Below, in pieces: positions 19,441 through 26,976 of a stretch of 33,230 bases of DNA (its first letter is position 1; each line of letters begins with the position of its first letter). The notes below the pieces were generated by a model that ran no database searches, was not told the DNA's origin, and saw nothing but the letters and a program-made list of their open reading frames with translations. The DNA lies in IMG/VR virus record IMGVR_UViG_3300030329_006035, positions 1-33,230 of that record. One strand, written 5' to 3'. Source of the DNA: a virus. The translations under genes were made by a program, and so were the position numbers.

Positions 19441-19774
19441 TAACATCTTGAAAATACGATTTAATTTGATACCTTCTGAGTAGGTAGTTGTACTGAGATA
19501 CGGTTATTCCTAGGAATCTAGCAGCATCAGCTTTGGTTTTGGAAGCTGAGTATGCATACTTTAATATTGAATCATTAATAATAGACTTCATAGACTTCCA
19601 AATTGGAATTCCATACAGTTTACCATCAACTAACTTACACATTGACTCTAATTTGAGACCTATTACTTCTTCAAGAGATAAAGAATTAAATTTAAATAAA
19701 AAATCAGAATCAATCTTATCTTCTTTAACTAACTTACTATTAAGTGAATAGTGTTCTTTATTATTTTCTTTCAT
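19433..19774 (-). CDS. Fis-like DNA-binding protein (113 aa)
   Basis: ATG at 19774 in a pure AT context without Shine-Dalgarno. Residues 28-55 form the dimerisation part (FNSLSLEEVIGLKLESM), and residues about 70-108 form a Fis/NtrC-type helix-turn-helix: a helix ILKYAYSASKTKADAARFLGI, turn, and VSQYNYLLRRYQI. The alanine pair and L-G-I/V turn are the HTH_8 signature. Fis-type proteins bend DNA and regulate transcription. As first gene of the leftward metabolic run it may control it. A possible promoter, TTTACA-17-TAAGAT, lies about 45-80 bases upstream. Confidence 0.7.
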   Translation of the reverse strand: MKENNKEHYSLNSKLVKEDKIDSDFLFKFNSLSLEEVIGLKLESMCKLVDGKLYGIPIWKSMKSIINDSILKYAYSASKTKADAARFLGITVSQYNYLLRRYQIKSYFQDVND

Positions 19775-19846
19775 ATTATTATTAACTTATATTATTTATA
19801 CTAAAATATAATGAAATCTTATCATAGATTTTGCTATTTGTAAAGA

Positions 19847-20857
19847 TTATTTTCGAAAAATGAAAACCTGATATCTCATGCTGTCTGGTACAAATTTTAT
19901 TATGATTGACTTAAATTCCCGAATTCGTGATTTCAATATAAGATGGTAAACACCCCCGTTAAACTCTTTCAAGTCACCAGCATAAAATTCATTTTCATAA
20001 ATCTTCGAAGTGTTACCATTAATATACCATAGACTCTCTCTAACTTGCTCCGGATTTTGAAAATGTACAAAGAAATTAACAGTATTCCTGTTGTTTGTTG
20101 CAGCCTCTACTGGTACGTGCCCTTCGAATAATTCAGATAACAAAGTAAGATCTCGCCTAGTATATTCACTTTGCACAGGGTTAGGAGAGTACCGGTAACC
20201 CAGTCCATGTAGCATACCATGCAGGTTTGGATTCCTTAAGTGAGCCTCTCTATCAAGTTGTCGTTCCAGTCTATCATCTTCCCTACGCCGTTCTTCTTGA
20301 GTCGGTTGTACTTTAAAGGGAGAGTGCCAAGTAAAACTGGTAAATGTTCTTCCGTAAACATTTGCAAATCTAAAAGAAACGTTTTCTATAATCTTTGCTT
20401 CTTTTCTCATTGAACTAGTACATTTAGTTTTCCAAGGCTTAAGAAAACGACAAAGACTCTTTCTGTAATCAGGTAACCTGTCTATCTTATTACCACTTTG
20501 CCTCACTGTCTCCATAGCCAGAGATCTAAAAAATTGAGGCAATAACATAAAAGAACTACATGAACTGCGGATAAAGGGACCCTCTTCTTCGCAACCATAC
20601 TGTCTTCTAATTTCTTTATAAATTGGAGATTTTTCAGCTAGCTTCGGAGAAAGTTTAGTAGTCTTATAGGCTAGTGCTAGCATAACGAAAGGATCGACAT
20701 CCAGTCTTCTTGCCTGCTTTGCAGTTTCAATACACGCTTCATACGAGACATTAAAATCTTCATGAAGAGGTAGGTGTAGTGCTCTACCATGTGGGTCCAA
20801 ACCAGTGGATTCAGGAGCTAATAATGCAGCGCAAAGCTTCAAAATGTGTATATTCAT
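19847..20857 (-). CDS. Unidentified protein (336 aa), faint lytic-transglycosylase resemblance
   Basis: ATG at 20857, with a -10 box six bases upstream (see promoter entry). The N-terminal 20 residues are hydrophobic (MNIHILKLCAALLAPES) and could be a short signal peptide. Residues about 40-130 have helices and the phrase RRLDVDPFVMLALAYKTTKL, which resembles the opening of lytic-transglycosylase domains (GVDPxLxxAIxxxES). The catalytic Glu-Ser is Lys-Thr here, so activity is doubtful. Residues 185-215 are very charged (EERRREDDRLERQLDRE). The end is beta (YHLILKSRIREFKSIIIKFV). Four to six cysteines in the middle suggest export. I cannot assign a family. Confidence 0.6.
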   Translation of the reverse strand: MNIHILKLCAALLAPESTGLDPHGRALHLPLHEDFNVSYEACIETAKQARRLDVDPFVMLALAYKTTKLSPKLAEKSPIYKEIRRQYGCEEEGPFIRSSCSSFMLLPQFFRSLAMETVRQSGNKIDRLPDYRKSLCRFLKPWKTKCTSSMRKEAKIIENVSFRFANVYGRTFTSFTWHSPFKVQPTQEERRREDDRLERQLDREAHLRNPNLHGMLHGLGYRYSPNPVQSEYTRRDLTLLSELFEGHVPVEAATNNRNTVNFFVHFQNPEQVRESLWYINGNTSKIYENEFYAGDLKEFNGGVYHLILKSRIREFKSIIIKFVPDSMRYQVFIFRK

Positions 20858-20863
20858 GTAGTT

Positions 20864-20893
20864 ATTGTACCATAGACTCTATTCCTATGTTAA
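20864..20893 (-). promoter_or_regulatory. Possible promoter at the 19847 gene start (leaderless-type spacing)
   Basis: On the minus strand TTAACA (20893-20888), an 18-base spacer and TACAAT (20869-20864), then six bases to the ATG at 20857. It lies in the 48-base divergent gap shared with the Smr gene. Confidence 0.5.
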
Positions 20894-20905
20894 ATAAAAC
20901 TTATA

Positions 20906-21118
20906 ATGAAAACGATAGACTTACATGGATATAAGCATAGTGAAATCCCAGGCTTGATACAGGAGTTTGTATCACTGTATGATCCGCCTTTTCGAATAAT
21001 TACAGGCAATTCCGCACCAATTCAGCAAATAGTTTTTAAAATACTTAAAAAAGACGATTTTTTGTTCTATAATGAGAGTGACTACAATTTAGGATCTTTT
21101 ATAGTAATCAAAGGATAA
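20906..21118 (+). CDS. Smr-domain protein (70 aa)
   Basis: ATG at 20906 in an AT-only context without Shine-Dalgarno. The product is close to a bare Smr (small MutS-related) domain: IDLHGYKHSEIPGLIQEFV gives the L-D-L-H-G-type first motif, FRIITGNSAPIQQIVFKIL gives the TG-x-G-type middle (here TGNS), and YNLGSFIVIKG the last strand (N-x-G-x-[FV]). Smr domains nick or bind branched DNA or act on RNA at stalled ribosomes. It is short by about ten residues compared with usual domains. It stands at the head of a rightward operon with ClpP. Confidence 0.75.
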   Translation: MKTIDLHGYKHSEIPGLIQEFVSLYDPPFRIITGNSAPIQQIVFKILKKDDFLFYNESDYNLGSFIVIKG

Positions 21119-21121
21119 ACA

Positions 21122-21394
21122 TTGGAAGAAGAAAAGAAAGAAAAAGAAGAAATAAGTGAATTTGAAGAAGCAATCTGGTCACTGGTATTGTCAATATTGC
21201 TAATAGTGAGTATTATTCAAGGCTTACTGCACGTTACGATTATCGCATGTTTTTTAATGTCATTTTTAAAATTCAATATCTGGAGATCCAGATGGCCAGA
21301 AAAAAACGATAGAAGAGCATTATTTTATTCAATTGCGTATCTTCTGTGCGGAGTGACATATTTAGTAATGCTACTATACTACGGAGTGCTTTAA
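21122..21394 (+). CDS. Small membrane protein with acidic start (90 aa)
   Basis: A TTG start at 21122 is supported by AAAGGA seven bases upstream and by close spacing to the previous stop. The product has a charged Glu/Lys N-terminus (about 20 residues), a hairpin of two membrane helices (residues about 22-52), a basic loop (KFNIWRSRWPEKNDRR) and a third helix (about 68-88). No family is recognised. The next gene starts one base after its stop. Confidence 0.65.
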   Translation: MEEEKKEKEEISEFEEAIWSLVLSILLIVSIIQGLLHVTIIACFLMSFLKFNIWRSRWPEKNDRRALFYSIAYLLCGVTYLVMLLYYGVL

Positions 21395-21395
21395 A

Positions 21396-22079
21396 ATGAA
21401 AGATTTTTTTTGGCTTAGTGAACTAGAAGGGGAATCAGAAACCCCAATCACAGCCACAGGCAAGAAACTAACCCCACAGCAGGAATTGGCAACTTTATTC
21501 TCTGCATTGGCCACACCAAGAGGTGCCGGCAAGGACGATAACAATAAAGTTGAAGTTAAAAACAATTCAATATATTTCTACTCAGAGGTTACTAGACCTA
21601 AAATATTAGAGTTGAATAGAAGCATTTATGAGGTTGGTAACAATTTGATCAACCAAGCTAATCTTTTGGCGATGCCGGATTCCGCCCCTCTTAAATTACA
21701 CATTAATAGTTACGGAGGTAGCGTTTTTGCGGGCTTTTCTACCATGGATTATATTCAGGATAGTATAGTACCAGTTACGACGATTGTAGAGGGTTGTGCG
21801 GCTTCTGCTGCAACTCTTATAAGTGTCGTTGGACATCATAGGCAGATCAGGAAAAACTCTTTTATGCTCATTCACCAACTTTCTTCCGGAATGTGGGGAA
21901 AGTATGAAGAAATGAAAGACGCTATGGAAAACAATAATCAGTTTATGAGACTTATCAAAGATATATACGCAGAGCATACAAAACTTCCAAAGAAGAAAAT
22001 CAATGAAATCCTTAAGCATGATCTTTGGTTTGACGCAGAAACGTGTTTAGATTATGGTCTCGTCGACGAGATTATTTAA
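21396..22079 (+). CDS. ClpP-like serine protease (227 aa)
   Basis: ATG at 21396; GGAG is ten bases upstream. After an N-terminal extension of about 50 residues comes a crotonase-fold protease: LKLHINSYGGSVFAG (substrate-binding glycines), EGCAASAATLISVVG with catalytic S137, SFMLIHQLSSGMWG with H160, and KHDLWFDAETCLDYGLVDEII with the Asp. All three catalytic residues of ClpP are in place. In phages such proteins serve as head maturation proteases or act on host proteins. No Clp ATPase is visible and the extension replaces the usual ClpP start. The C-terminus stops early, right after the YGLVDEI strand. Confidence 0.88.
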   Translation: MKDFFWLSELEGESETPITATGKKLTPQQELATLFSALATPRGAGKDDNNKVEVKNNSIYFYSEVTRPKILELNRSIYEVGNNLINQANLLAMPDSAPLKLHINSYGGSVFAGFSTMDYIQDSIVPVTTIVEGCAASAATLISVVGHHRQIRKNSFMLIHQLSSGMWGKYEEMKDAMENNNQFMRLIKDIYAEHTKLPKKKINEILKHDLWFDAETCLDYGLVDEII

Positions 22080-22291
22080 TGCTTGTTTACAAGTACTATT
22101 GTGAAACTTGTGATTGTGAGCTTTTGAGAAACAGGTCTGCTGACTATAAAGTCTCATTTTGTCCCACCAATAAATTCCCGGAAGCCGGCAGTTGTAGGTT
22201 AAAGATAACCAACTCAGATAGCAACTTTTTTATAAAAGATTCTATTAAAACTAACGAGAGGAAGAAAAAAAGTTCCGATAGGAAATCGTAG
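22079..22291 (+). CDS. Zinc-ribbon-like small protein (70 aa)
   Basis: ATG at 22079 overlaps the ClpP stop (TAATG). The start YYCETCDCELL gives a C-x2-C-x-C cluster, and SFCPTNKFPEAGSCRL gives a second pair, so four or five cysteines could bind one zinc. The C-terminal 20 residues are Lys/Ser/Asp-rich and probably flexible. The layout resembles FmdB-type zinc ribbons, with different spacing. Coupling to ClpP suggests a shared role such as substrate delivery, but that is inference. Confidence 0.65.
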   Translation: MLVYKYYCETCDCELLRNRSADYKVSFCPTNKFPEAGSCRLKITNSDSNFFIKDSIKTNERKKKSSDRKS

Positions 22292-22323
22292 TACTATATA
22301 CTGGCTATAAGAGGAGAGAGATC

Positions 22324-22398
22324 ATGCTCAAGAAGCACCCAATAGTCGAGAATATTACTATAATTTTTTGCCTTGCTATAGCAGTTGTTTGTTTATAA
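22324..22398 (+). CDS. 24-residue membrane peptide
   Basis: ATG at 22324 follows AAGAGGAGAGAGATC, a strong ribosome site, with TATACT at 22298-22303 as a possible -10. The product is MLKKHPIVEN and then one hydrophobic helix (ITIIFCLAIAVVCL). The stop overlaps the end of the convergent protease gene by six bases. The ribosome site with a lysine start and single helix makes it credible, though very short. Confidence 0.5.
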   Translation: MLKKHPIVENITIIFCLAIAVVCL

Positions 22399-23166
22399 AT
22401 TCAAATACTTAGAGGCCATATCCCAAATCTCTTTATGAGTTGGGGAAAATGTGAGGAATTGGAATCTTGTATGTACAGAATGAATCATTCCAATTACTTC
22501 ACCAGCAACATTAAAAACAGGACTCCCGCTACTACCACCCACAGCAGGAACTGTATAAGAAGCGTATCTACCATATTGTCCGTTATAAGAGCCGTGTAGG
22601 GTTGGTACCACGTTCGCTGCAAAGAAACCAACAGGGGCAGCTAGATTCCAAGCTTCCTCTCCTGCTCTCGGAGCATGATACGCAATTTCAACAGGTGGGT
22701 TGCGAATTCCATGAACAAAGGCGACACAAAGATCTGCCGGGATATCCATTTCTAATACATTGGATTCAAAACGATTACCATCAACGTCCTCTACAATCAT
22801 AGTATCACCAGTCATTTGAACACTAGAGTCAATTGACTTTACATACTTAACTAAATCAGTGATATCGCAAACATGAGCCGCAGTCATCATGAATCCTCCC
22901 TGGGCAACATTCGAGATCAAAAATCCTGATCCTGTGGTACGAATAGTTTTGGTAATACACTCTTCTGGTTTTTCAGGATCTGGGCATAATTTAAATGAGG
23001 CGTTTCTGTAAATTTTTAAAAATGATTTCCTGGGAAGTCTGTCTCTGTCCTGCTCTGTAGATAAAATAGAGTCACCATACGATTGACAGCCTATTGTAGC
23101 GCAGGAGAGTGAAATCGCCGCCGTAAAGAATATTAACATTATTGATAAAGCTTTAATTTTGTTCAT
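22393..23166 (-). CDS. Exported trypsin-like serine protease (257 aa)
   Basis: ATG at 23166 follows GAGGACAATTAATAAC. A signal peptide (residues 1-21) ends at Cys22 or Cys27; neither is a classical lipobox, so lipidation is possible rather than sure. The chymotrypsin fold has FMMTAAHVC with H98, DIPADLCVAFV with D145 and VGGSSGSPVFN with S213, a complete triad. Pairs of cysteines may form disulfides. It stands alone on the minus strand among rightward genes, which suggests its own regulation and independent acquisition. It might cleave surface proteins, or block other phages at the envelope; no evidence decides. Confidence 0.88.
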   Translation of the reverse strand: MNKIKALSIMLIFFTAAISLSCATIGCQSYGDSILSTEQDRDRLPRKSFLKIYRNASFKLCPDPEKPEECITKTIRTTGSGFLISNVAQGGFMMTAAHVCDITDLVKYVKSIDSSVQMTGDTMIVEDVDGNRFESNVLEMDIPADLCVAFVHGIRNPPVEIAYHAPRAGEEAWNLAAPVGFFAANVVPTLHGSYNGQYGRYASYTVPAVGGSSGSPVFNVAGEVIGMIHSVHTRFQFLTFSPTHKEIWDMASKYLNL

Positions 23167-23250
23167 GTTATTAATTGTCCTCTGCTATAAATAACTAGGC
23201 TTAAATAAATTAAAAAAACTATATACTTTGTATTCACGAGGCATAGACAT

Positions 23251-23550
23251 ATGAAAAACAGCATTATTGCAATATCATTATTAATCTTATTTTTAGTAGG
23301 ATGTTACGGAGCTACAAATAAAAGCTCAATAAAAACAGTGAATTCCTACGAAGATATTAAAAATGAAGCTATTTCTAATTTTTCGAACAGCAATGAAAAT
23401 ATTTTTGATGATAATCTCATTTTTTTCGAAAATATCAATGGAGATTTTGAAAGAATGTACACTATTGACACCTCTATTGTAAACTCTGAAGGTGAAATAG
23501 AGAGAGATATTATTGTTCGCATTGGCCCCGATATCGTGGTAACGCCCTAA
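23251..23550 (+). CDS. Small lipoprotein (99 aa)
   Basis: ATG at 23251 with GAGG nine bases upstream. The signal ends in LFLVGC with Cys18 as lipidation site. The mature part is polar and Asn/Ser/Asp-rich, with a helix (YEDIKNEAISNFSN) and C-terminal strands (RDIIVRIGPDIVVTP). No family is recognised. It is divergent from the protease gene and 13 bases before PhoH. As an envelope lipoprotein in a phage it could act in superinfection exclusion; that is inference only. Confidence 0.75.
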   Translation: MKNSIIAISLLILFLVGCYGATNKSSIKTVNSYEDIKNEAISNFSNSNENIFDDNLIFFENINGDFERMYTIDTSIVNSEGEIERDIIVRIGPDIVVTP

Positions 23551-23563
23551 CTATAGGTAAATA

Positions 23564-24883
23564 ATGACTAAAATTTATGTTCTAGACACCAGCGTATGCT
23601 TAACTGATGCTGATTCTATTTTTTCTTACGAAGACAACGATATAATAATACCGTTCAAGGTACTTGAAGAAATAGATGGTAAAAAGAAAAGACAAGATAG
23701 TGTAGGTATGAATGCGAGAGAGACAATTAGAACCTTAGACGATTTACGCGCAACAGGTAACTTAAAAGATGGTGTTTCCCTTGGAGAGGGGTATGGCACA
23801 TTGTGTGTTAGACTCGGCAGACTTGATATACTGAATTCCAGTTTTGATAAATCTGATTCAGATAACGAGATTATAAGTGTGGCGTTGGCAACACAGAAAG
23901 AAAATCCTGAAAAAAAAGTTATCATGGTATCTCGCGATATCAATATGAGAATCAGGTGTGATTCTATTGGGCTGGCTTCTGAAGATTATGTCCAAGGTCA
24001 GATAGTAAAGAATCGAGATCATTTATTTAAGGGATTTGACACATATCTTGTGGACGACGAAATAATCGATAGATTTTATTCCGGCGAAGAGGTATATGCT
24101 GACAAAACTGAGATTGATTTGAAACCCAATGAAATGGTAATGCTAGTCTCTAATGCAAATGAGAAAAGAACAGCCTTGAGCAGGTTTCACAGCTACAATA
24201 TGCCATTAAGAAAACTGGTAAAACATGACGACGTATGGGGTATAAGACCTAGGAATAAAGAACAGACCTTCGCTATAGAGTTGTTAATGGACGAAACAGT
24301 ACCAGTTGTCACACTTATTGGTCGGGCAGGTTCAGGAAAAACACTTTGCGCTATAGCTGCCGGCTTAGAGCAAACACTGGAGTATAACGGAGAAAAATCA
24401 GATGCTCCTTATAAGAGAGTCATAGTTTCAAGACCGGTTCAACCAATGGGAAAAGATATTGGTTATTTACCCGGGACTTTAGAAGAGAAAATGCTCCCGT
24501 GGATATCTCCAATAAAAGATAATTTAGAATTTTTAATGGGCGATAAAAGAAATATGGATCTCTATATGGACGACGGACTGATCGAGATTGAAGCACTTAC
24601 TTACATACGTGGTCGCTCAATTGCAAACGCCTTCATAATTATTGATGAAGCACAACAGTTAACAAAACATGAAATAAAGACTATACTTACTAGAGTCGGA
24701 GAAGGGACAAAAATTGTGTTTACTGGTGATATCGAACAAATTGACAACGTTTACGTTGACGAAACCACAAATGGGCTGACCTATGTTGTTGAAAAATTCA
24801 AAGACCAAGATATCGCCGGCCACATAACCCTGAAAAAGGGTGAACGTTCAAAAGTGGCAACAATATCAGCCGAAATATTATAA
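23564..24883 (+). CDS. phoH: PIN-PhoH family ATPase/ribonuclease
   Basis: ATG at 23564. The N-terminal PIN domain begins IYVLDTSV (acid D8), with IIIPFKVLEEIDGKK and later acids (SDNEIISVA, MVSRDINMR). The C-terminal PhoH domain has Walker A LIGRAGSGKT at about 250-259, RPVQPMGKDIGYLPGT, and Walker B FIIIDEAQQLTKHEIKTIL, then FTGDIEQID. This PIN-PhoH form (PhoH2-like) is an RNA helicase/RNase in bacteria; PhoH genes are very common in marine phages. Full family length. The C-terminus ends shortly after the last conserved segment. Confidence 0.92.
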   Translation: MTKIYVLDTSVCLTDADSIFSYEDNDIIIPFKVLEEIDGKKKRQDSVGMNARETIRTLDDLRATGNLKDGVSLGEGYGTLCVRLGRLDILNSSFDKSDSDNEIISVALATQKENPEKKVIMVSRDINMRIRCDSIGLASEDYVQGQIVKNRDHLFKGFDTYLVDDEIIDRFYSGEEVYADKTEIDLKPNEMVMLVSNANEKRTALSRFHSYNMPLRKLVKHDDVWGIRPRNKEQTFAIELLMDETVPVVTLIGRAGSGKTLCAIAAGLEQTLEYNGEKSDAPYKRVIVSRPVQPMGKDIGYLPGTLEEKMLPWISPIKDNLEFLMGDKRNMDLYMDDGLIEIEALTYIRGRSIANAFIIIDEAQQLTKHEIKTILTRVGEGTKIVFTGDIEQIDNVYVDETTNGLTYVVEKFKDQDIAGHITLKKGERSKVATISAEIL

Positions 24884-24899
24884 TTTAAAGGATTACAAA

Positions 24900-25175
24900 A
24901 TGGAAATCGAATTTGACGATAAAGACTTAGAGAACAAGGACTTAAAAAAAGTAGTTAATAAAGAAAACGAACTAAAAGAGTGGCTTGTTGATTACGTTGG
25001 TAATAATACCCAGCCAGAAGATGGAAATGTTACTGTCGAAATGATTATAGAGACATTAGCAAAAGACTTTCCTGAATTTATTCTTGCTGTGGCCGAGGAA
25101 AACTTCATTCGTGGCTATTCACAAGCCTTGACTGATGTAGAGGTTGGCCAATCTATTTTAGAACTCAAAAAATGA
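24900..25175 (+). CDS. Small acidic protein of unknown function (91 aa)
   Basis: ATG at 24900 with AAAGGA seven bases upstream; the frame open from 24840 is rejected. The product begins with an acidic Asp/Glu/Lys helix and continues with helices (VTVEMIIETLAKDFPEFILAVAEENFIRGY). NFIRGYSQALTDVE is an amphipathic helix like those seen in short phage structural adaptors. No family is recognised. Its TGA overlaps the next ATG. Confidence 0.7.
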   Translation: MEIEFDDKDLENKDLKKVVNKENELKEWLVDYVGNNTQPEDGNVTVEMIIETLAKDFPEFILAVAEENFIRGYSQALTDVEVGQSILELKK

Positions 25176-25852
25176 GAAAAAACATTAAAGAGTATATTGT
25201 AGAAAAAAGTAGAAAAGCAAGAAAAAATTATACTTTTTATGGCAATATTCCAGTCTATGTAAAGGATCCACTTCCTGATAATGTTAATATTATCAGAGTT
25301 ATGGAGAAGATTGAAAAACTTGTTCCTAAATCTTTAGTACGAGATCTGGAAATGGTTGTCGTAGGACATCTTAAGGACTTTGAAGAGCGACAGATCAACG
25401 CACTCTACAAAGACAATACAATATATGTAACAAGTGCACAATCTTCCAATGAGGACATGATTGACGATATTGTGCATGAAATGGCTCACTGTGTGGAAGA
25501 GTATTACACCAACATTGTTTACGATGACATGTCACTAGAAAACGAGTTTATAGAGAAAAGAAAGAAACTTTACTATACTCTCGCCGAGAGAGACTTTGAT
25601 ATTCCTCCTAAATATTTTCTAGATCCAGAGTACGACGAGGATTTTGACATGTTTTTATATACGGTCATTGGTTACCCAGTGTTATTAACGTTATCTTACG
25701 ATCTATTCACCTCTCCTTATGCAATAACCTCATTGAGAGAATATTTCGCAAAGGGATTTGAAGAATATTTCCTAGGAAGCCAAAAAAACCTTAAAGAAAT
25801 CAGTCCAGTACTATATAATAAGATCAGGGAAACAATAGAATATGCAGCTTGA
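25172..25852 (+). CDS. Zincin metalloprotease, second HExxH protein (226 aa)
   Basis: ATGA overlap with the previous stop. DDIVHEMAHCVEEYY contains H102-E-M-A-H106, and a later helix REYFAKGFEEYFLGS supplies the Glu-rich segment that resembles the third-ligand helix of anthrax-lethal-factor-like (ATLF) peptidases (E-x-F-A-x-x-F-E-x-Y). The N-terminal 90 residues carry a possible substrate domain. It shares only the HExxH site with the 8628 protein, so the two are not close paralogs. Function might be virion processing or a toxin-like action; unknown. Overlaps the next gene by 11 bases. Confidence 0.75.
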   Translation: MRKNIKEYIVEKSRKARKNYTFYGNIPVYVKDPLPDNVNIIRVMEKIEKLVPKSLVRDLEMVVVGHLKDFEERQINALYKDNTIYVTSAQSSNEDMIDDIVHEMAHCVEEYYTNIVYDDMSLENEFIEKRKKLYYTLAERDFDIPPKYFLDPEYDEDFDMFLYTVIGYPVLLTLSYDLFTSPYAITSLREYFAKGFEEYFLGSQKNLKEISPVLYNKIRETIEYAA

Positions 25853-26198
25853 TATTAAAAAAACCACTAAGAGAGTTACCTGCACTATAGTTCTACCAGA
25901 GACTACTCCAGTTCATAAGCACGGGAACACCGGAAGAATTATGAGGTATGAAAATTATCAGACGATAAAGGCATATCAAGTCAAAGATCTAATCCAGAAA
26001 GAGCTTGGAGAGGGTTATGTTGTGGGAAATCAACTAGAAGGTCCCAATAAACTTATTAACACCAATAACGATGAAAGGGAAGGGGTGTGGGTCTTTGAAA
26101 TAAAAACAAAAAAAAGCTTGACAAAGACTTCAAAAAGTAATATTATAGATACGGATACAGAACCAACTAATACTCGTAAACGTAAAACTAAAAAATAA
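25842..26198 (+). CDS. Unidentified basic protein (118 aa)
   Basis: ATG at 25842 lies inside the end of the protease gene. The product has a beta start (KRVTCTIVLPETTP), a helix (IKAYQVKDLIQKELGEGYVV), a strand (GVWVFEIKTKKS) and a Lys/Thr-rich tail ending KRKTKK. The phrase AYQVKDLIQKEL with a basic tail suggests nucleic-acid contact, but no family is recognised. A consensus promoter for the next operon lies in its last codons. Confidence 0.65.
   Translation: MQLDIKKTTKRVTCTIVLPETTPVHKHGNTGRIMRYENYQTIKAYQVKDLIQKELGEGYVVGNQLEGPNKLINTNNDEREGVWVFEIKTKKSLTKTSKSNIIDTDTEPTNTRKRKTKK
26118..26146 (+). promoter_or_regulatory. Sigma-70-type promoter for the nuclease/glycan operon
   Basis: TTGACA at 26118-26123, a 17-base spacer and TATTAT at 26141-26146, inside the end of the 25842 gene. 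Transcription would start near 26153, 47 bases before the ATG at 26200. Confidence 0.75.
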
Positions 26199-26199
26199 T

Positions 26200-26967
26200 A
26201 TGTCTCACATATCTTACTCTGAAATTAAAAACTGGGGCAAGTGTCCCTTTTATCATAAACTTGTGCACATTGATGGCTTAAGCCTTTTCGAAGGAAATCT
26301 ATACACGGCATTTGGTAAAGCGGTGCATGCAGCTTGTGAAAAAGTTGCAATCTTAAACACTGACGAGCTTCAAGAACTCTTTGAACTGAATTTTATAGTC
26401 GAAACTCAGCTTCTTGAGGAACCATATGATCACAAAATGTCCGAAGCCATGGTAATCGAAGGAAAAAGAATTTTATCATGTCTCAAAGAAGAAACCCAAG
26501 ATTATTTCGGAGACTATGAAGTACTATCAGTCGAGGAAAGGTTATACGAAGATATTGATCTAATAGAAGGGGAACTGTCTTTCAAGGGCTATATCGATAT
26601 GGTTATTAAGTCTGGAGACGAAATACACATTTTAGATTGGAAGACTTCGACTAAAGGATGGAATAACTGGAAGAAGTCCGATGCACTTACAAAATATCAA
26701 CTTTTGTTTTATAAACATTATTATGCTCAAAAGCATTCTGTCCCGTTAGAAAAAATAAAAACCCACTTTGGGGTTTTGAAAAGAAGGTCAAATTCTAAAA
26801 AATACATTGAATTTCATGAAGTTACAAGTAATAAAGAAAAAATTATAGAATCTCTTAATTTTTTGAAAAAGTTTATGTATAATGTTAATAATAAGAAATT
26901 TGTAAAAAATAGATTATCTTGCACATATTGTGAGTTTAATGAAACGCCGCATTGCGATAAAAAATAA
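26200..26967 (+). CDS. Cas4/RecB-like PD-(D/E)XK nuclease with Fe-S cysteines
   Basis: ATG at 26200. The sequence has SYSEIKNWGKCPFYHK with Cys15, FGKAVHAACEK with H43, a beta-strand acid (GYIDMV), and ILDWKTSTKGW with D146-x-K148, then a helix with KYQLLFYKHYY (the QLxxY motif). The end has C241, C244 and C252 (SCTYCEFNETPHC). One cysteine near the N-terminus and three at the C-terminus is the 4Fe-4S layout of Cas4/AddB nucleases. It would be a single-strand exonuclease in recombination or replication. No CRISPR array or other cas gene is in the window. Confidence 0.88.
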   Translation: MSHISYSEIKNWGKCPFYHKLVHIDGLSLFEGNLYTAFGKAVHAACEKVAILNTDELQELFELNFIVETQLLEEPYDHKMSEAMVIEGKRILSCLKEETQDYFGDYEVLSVEERLYEDIDLIEGELSFKGYIDMVIKSGDEIHILDWKTSTKGWNNWKKSDALTKYQLLFYKHYYAQKHSVPLEKIKTHFGVLKRRSNSKKYIEFHEVTSNKEKIIESLNFLKKFMYNVNNKKFVKNRLSCTYCEFNETPHCDKK

Positions 26968-26976
26968 GAGGTAAAA

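Noticed and set aside
26200-26967. CRISPR-Cas locus because of the Cas4-like nuclease
   Set aside because: No repeat array and no other cas gene are in the window; such nucleases are common stand-alone phage genes.
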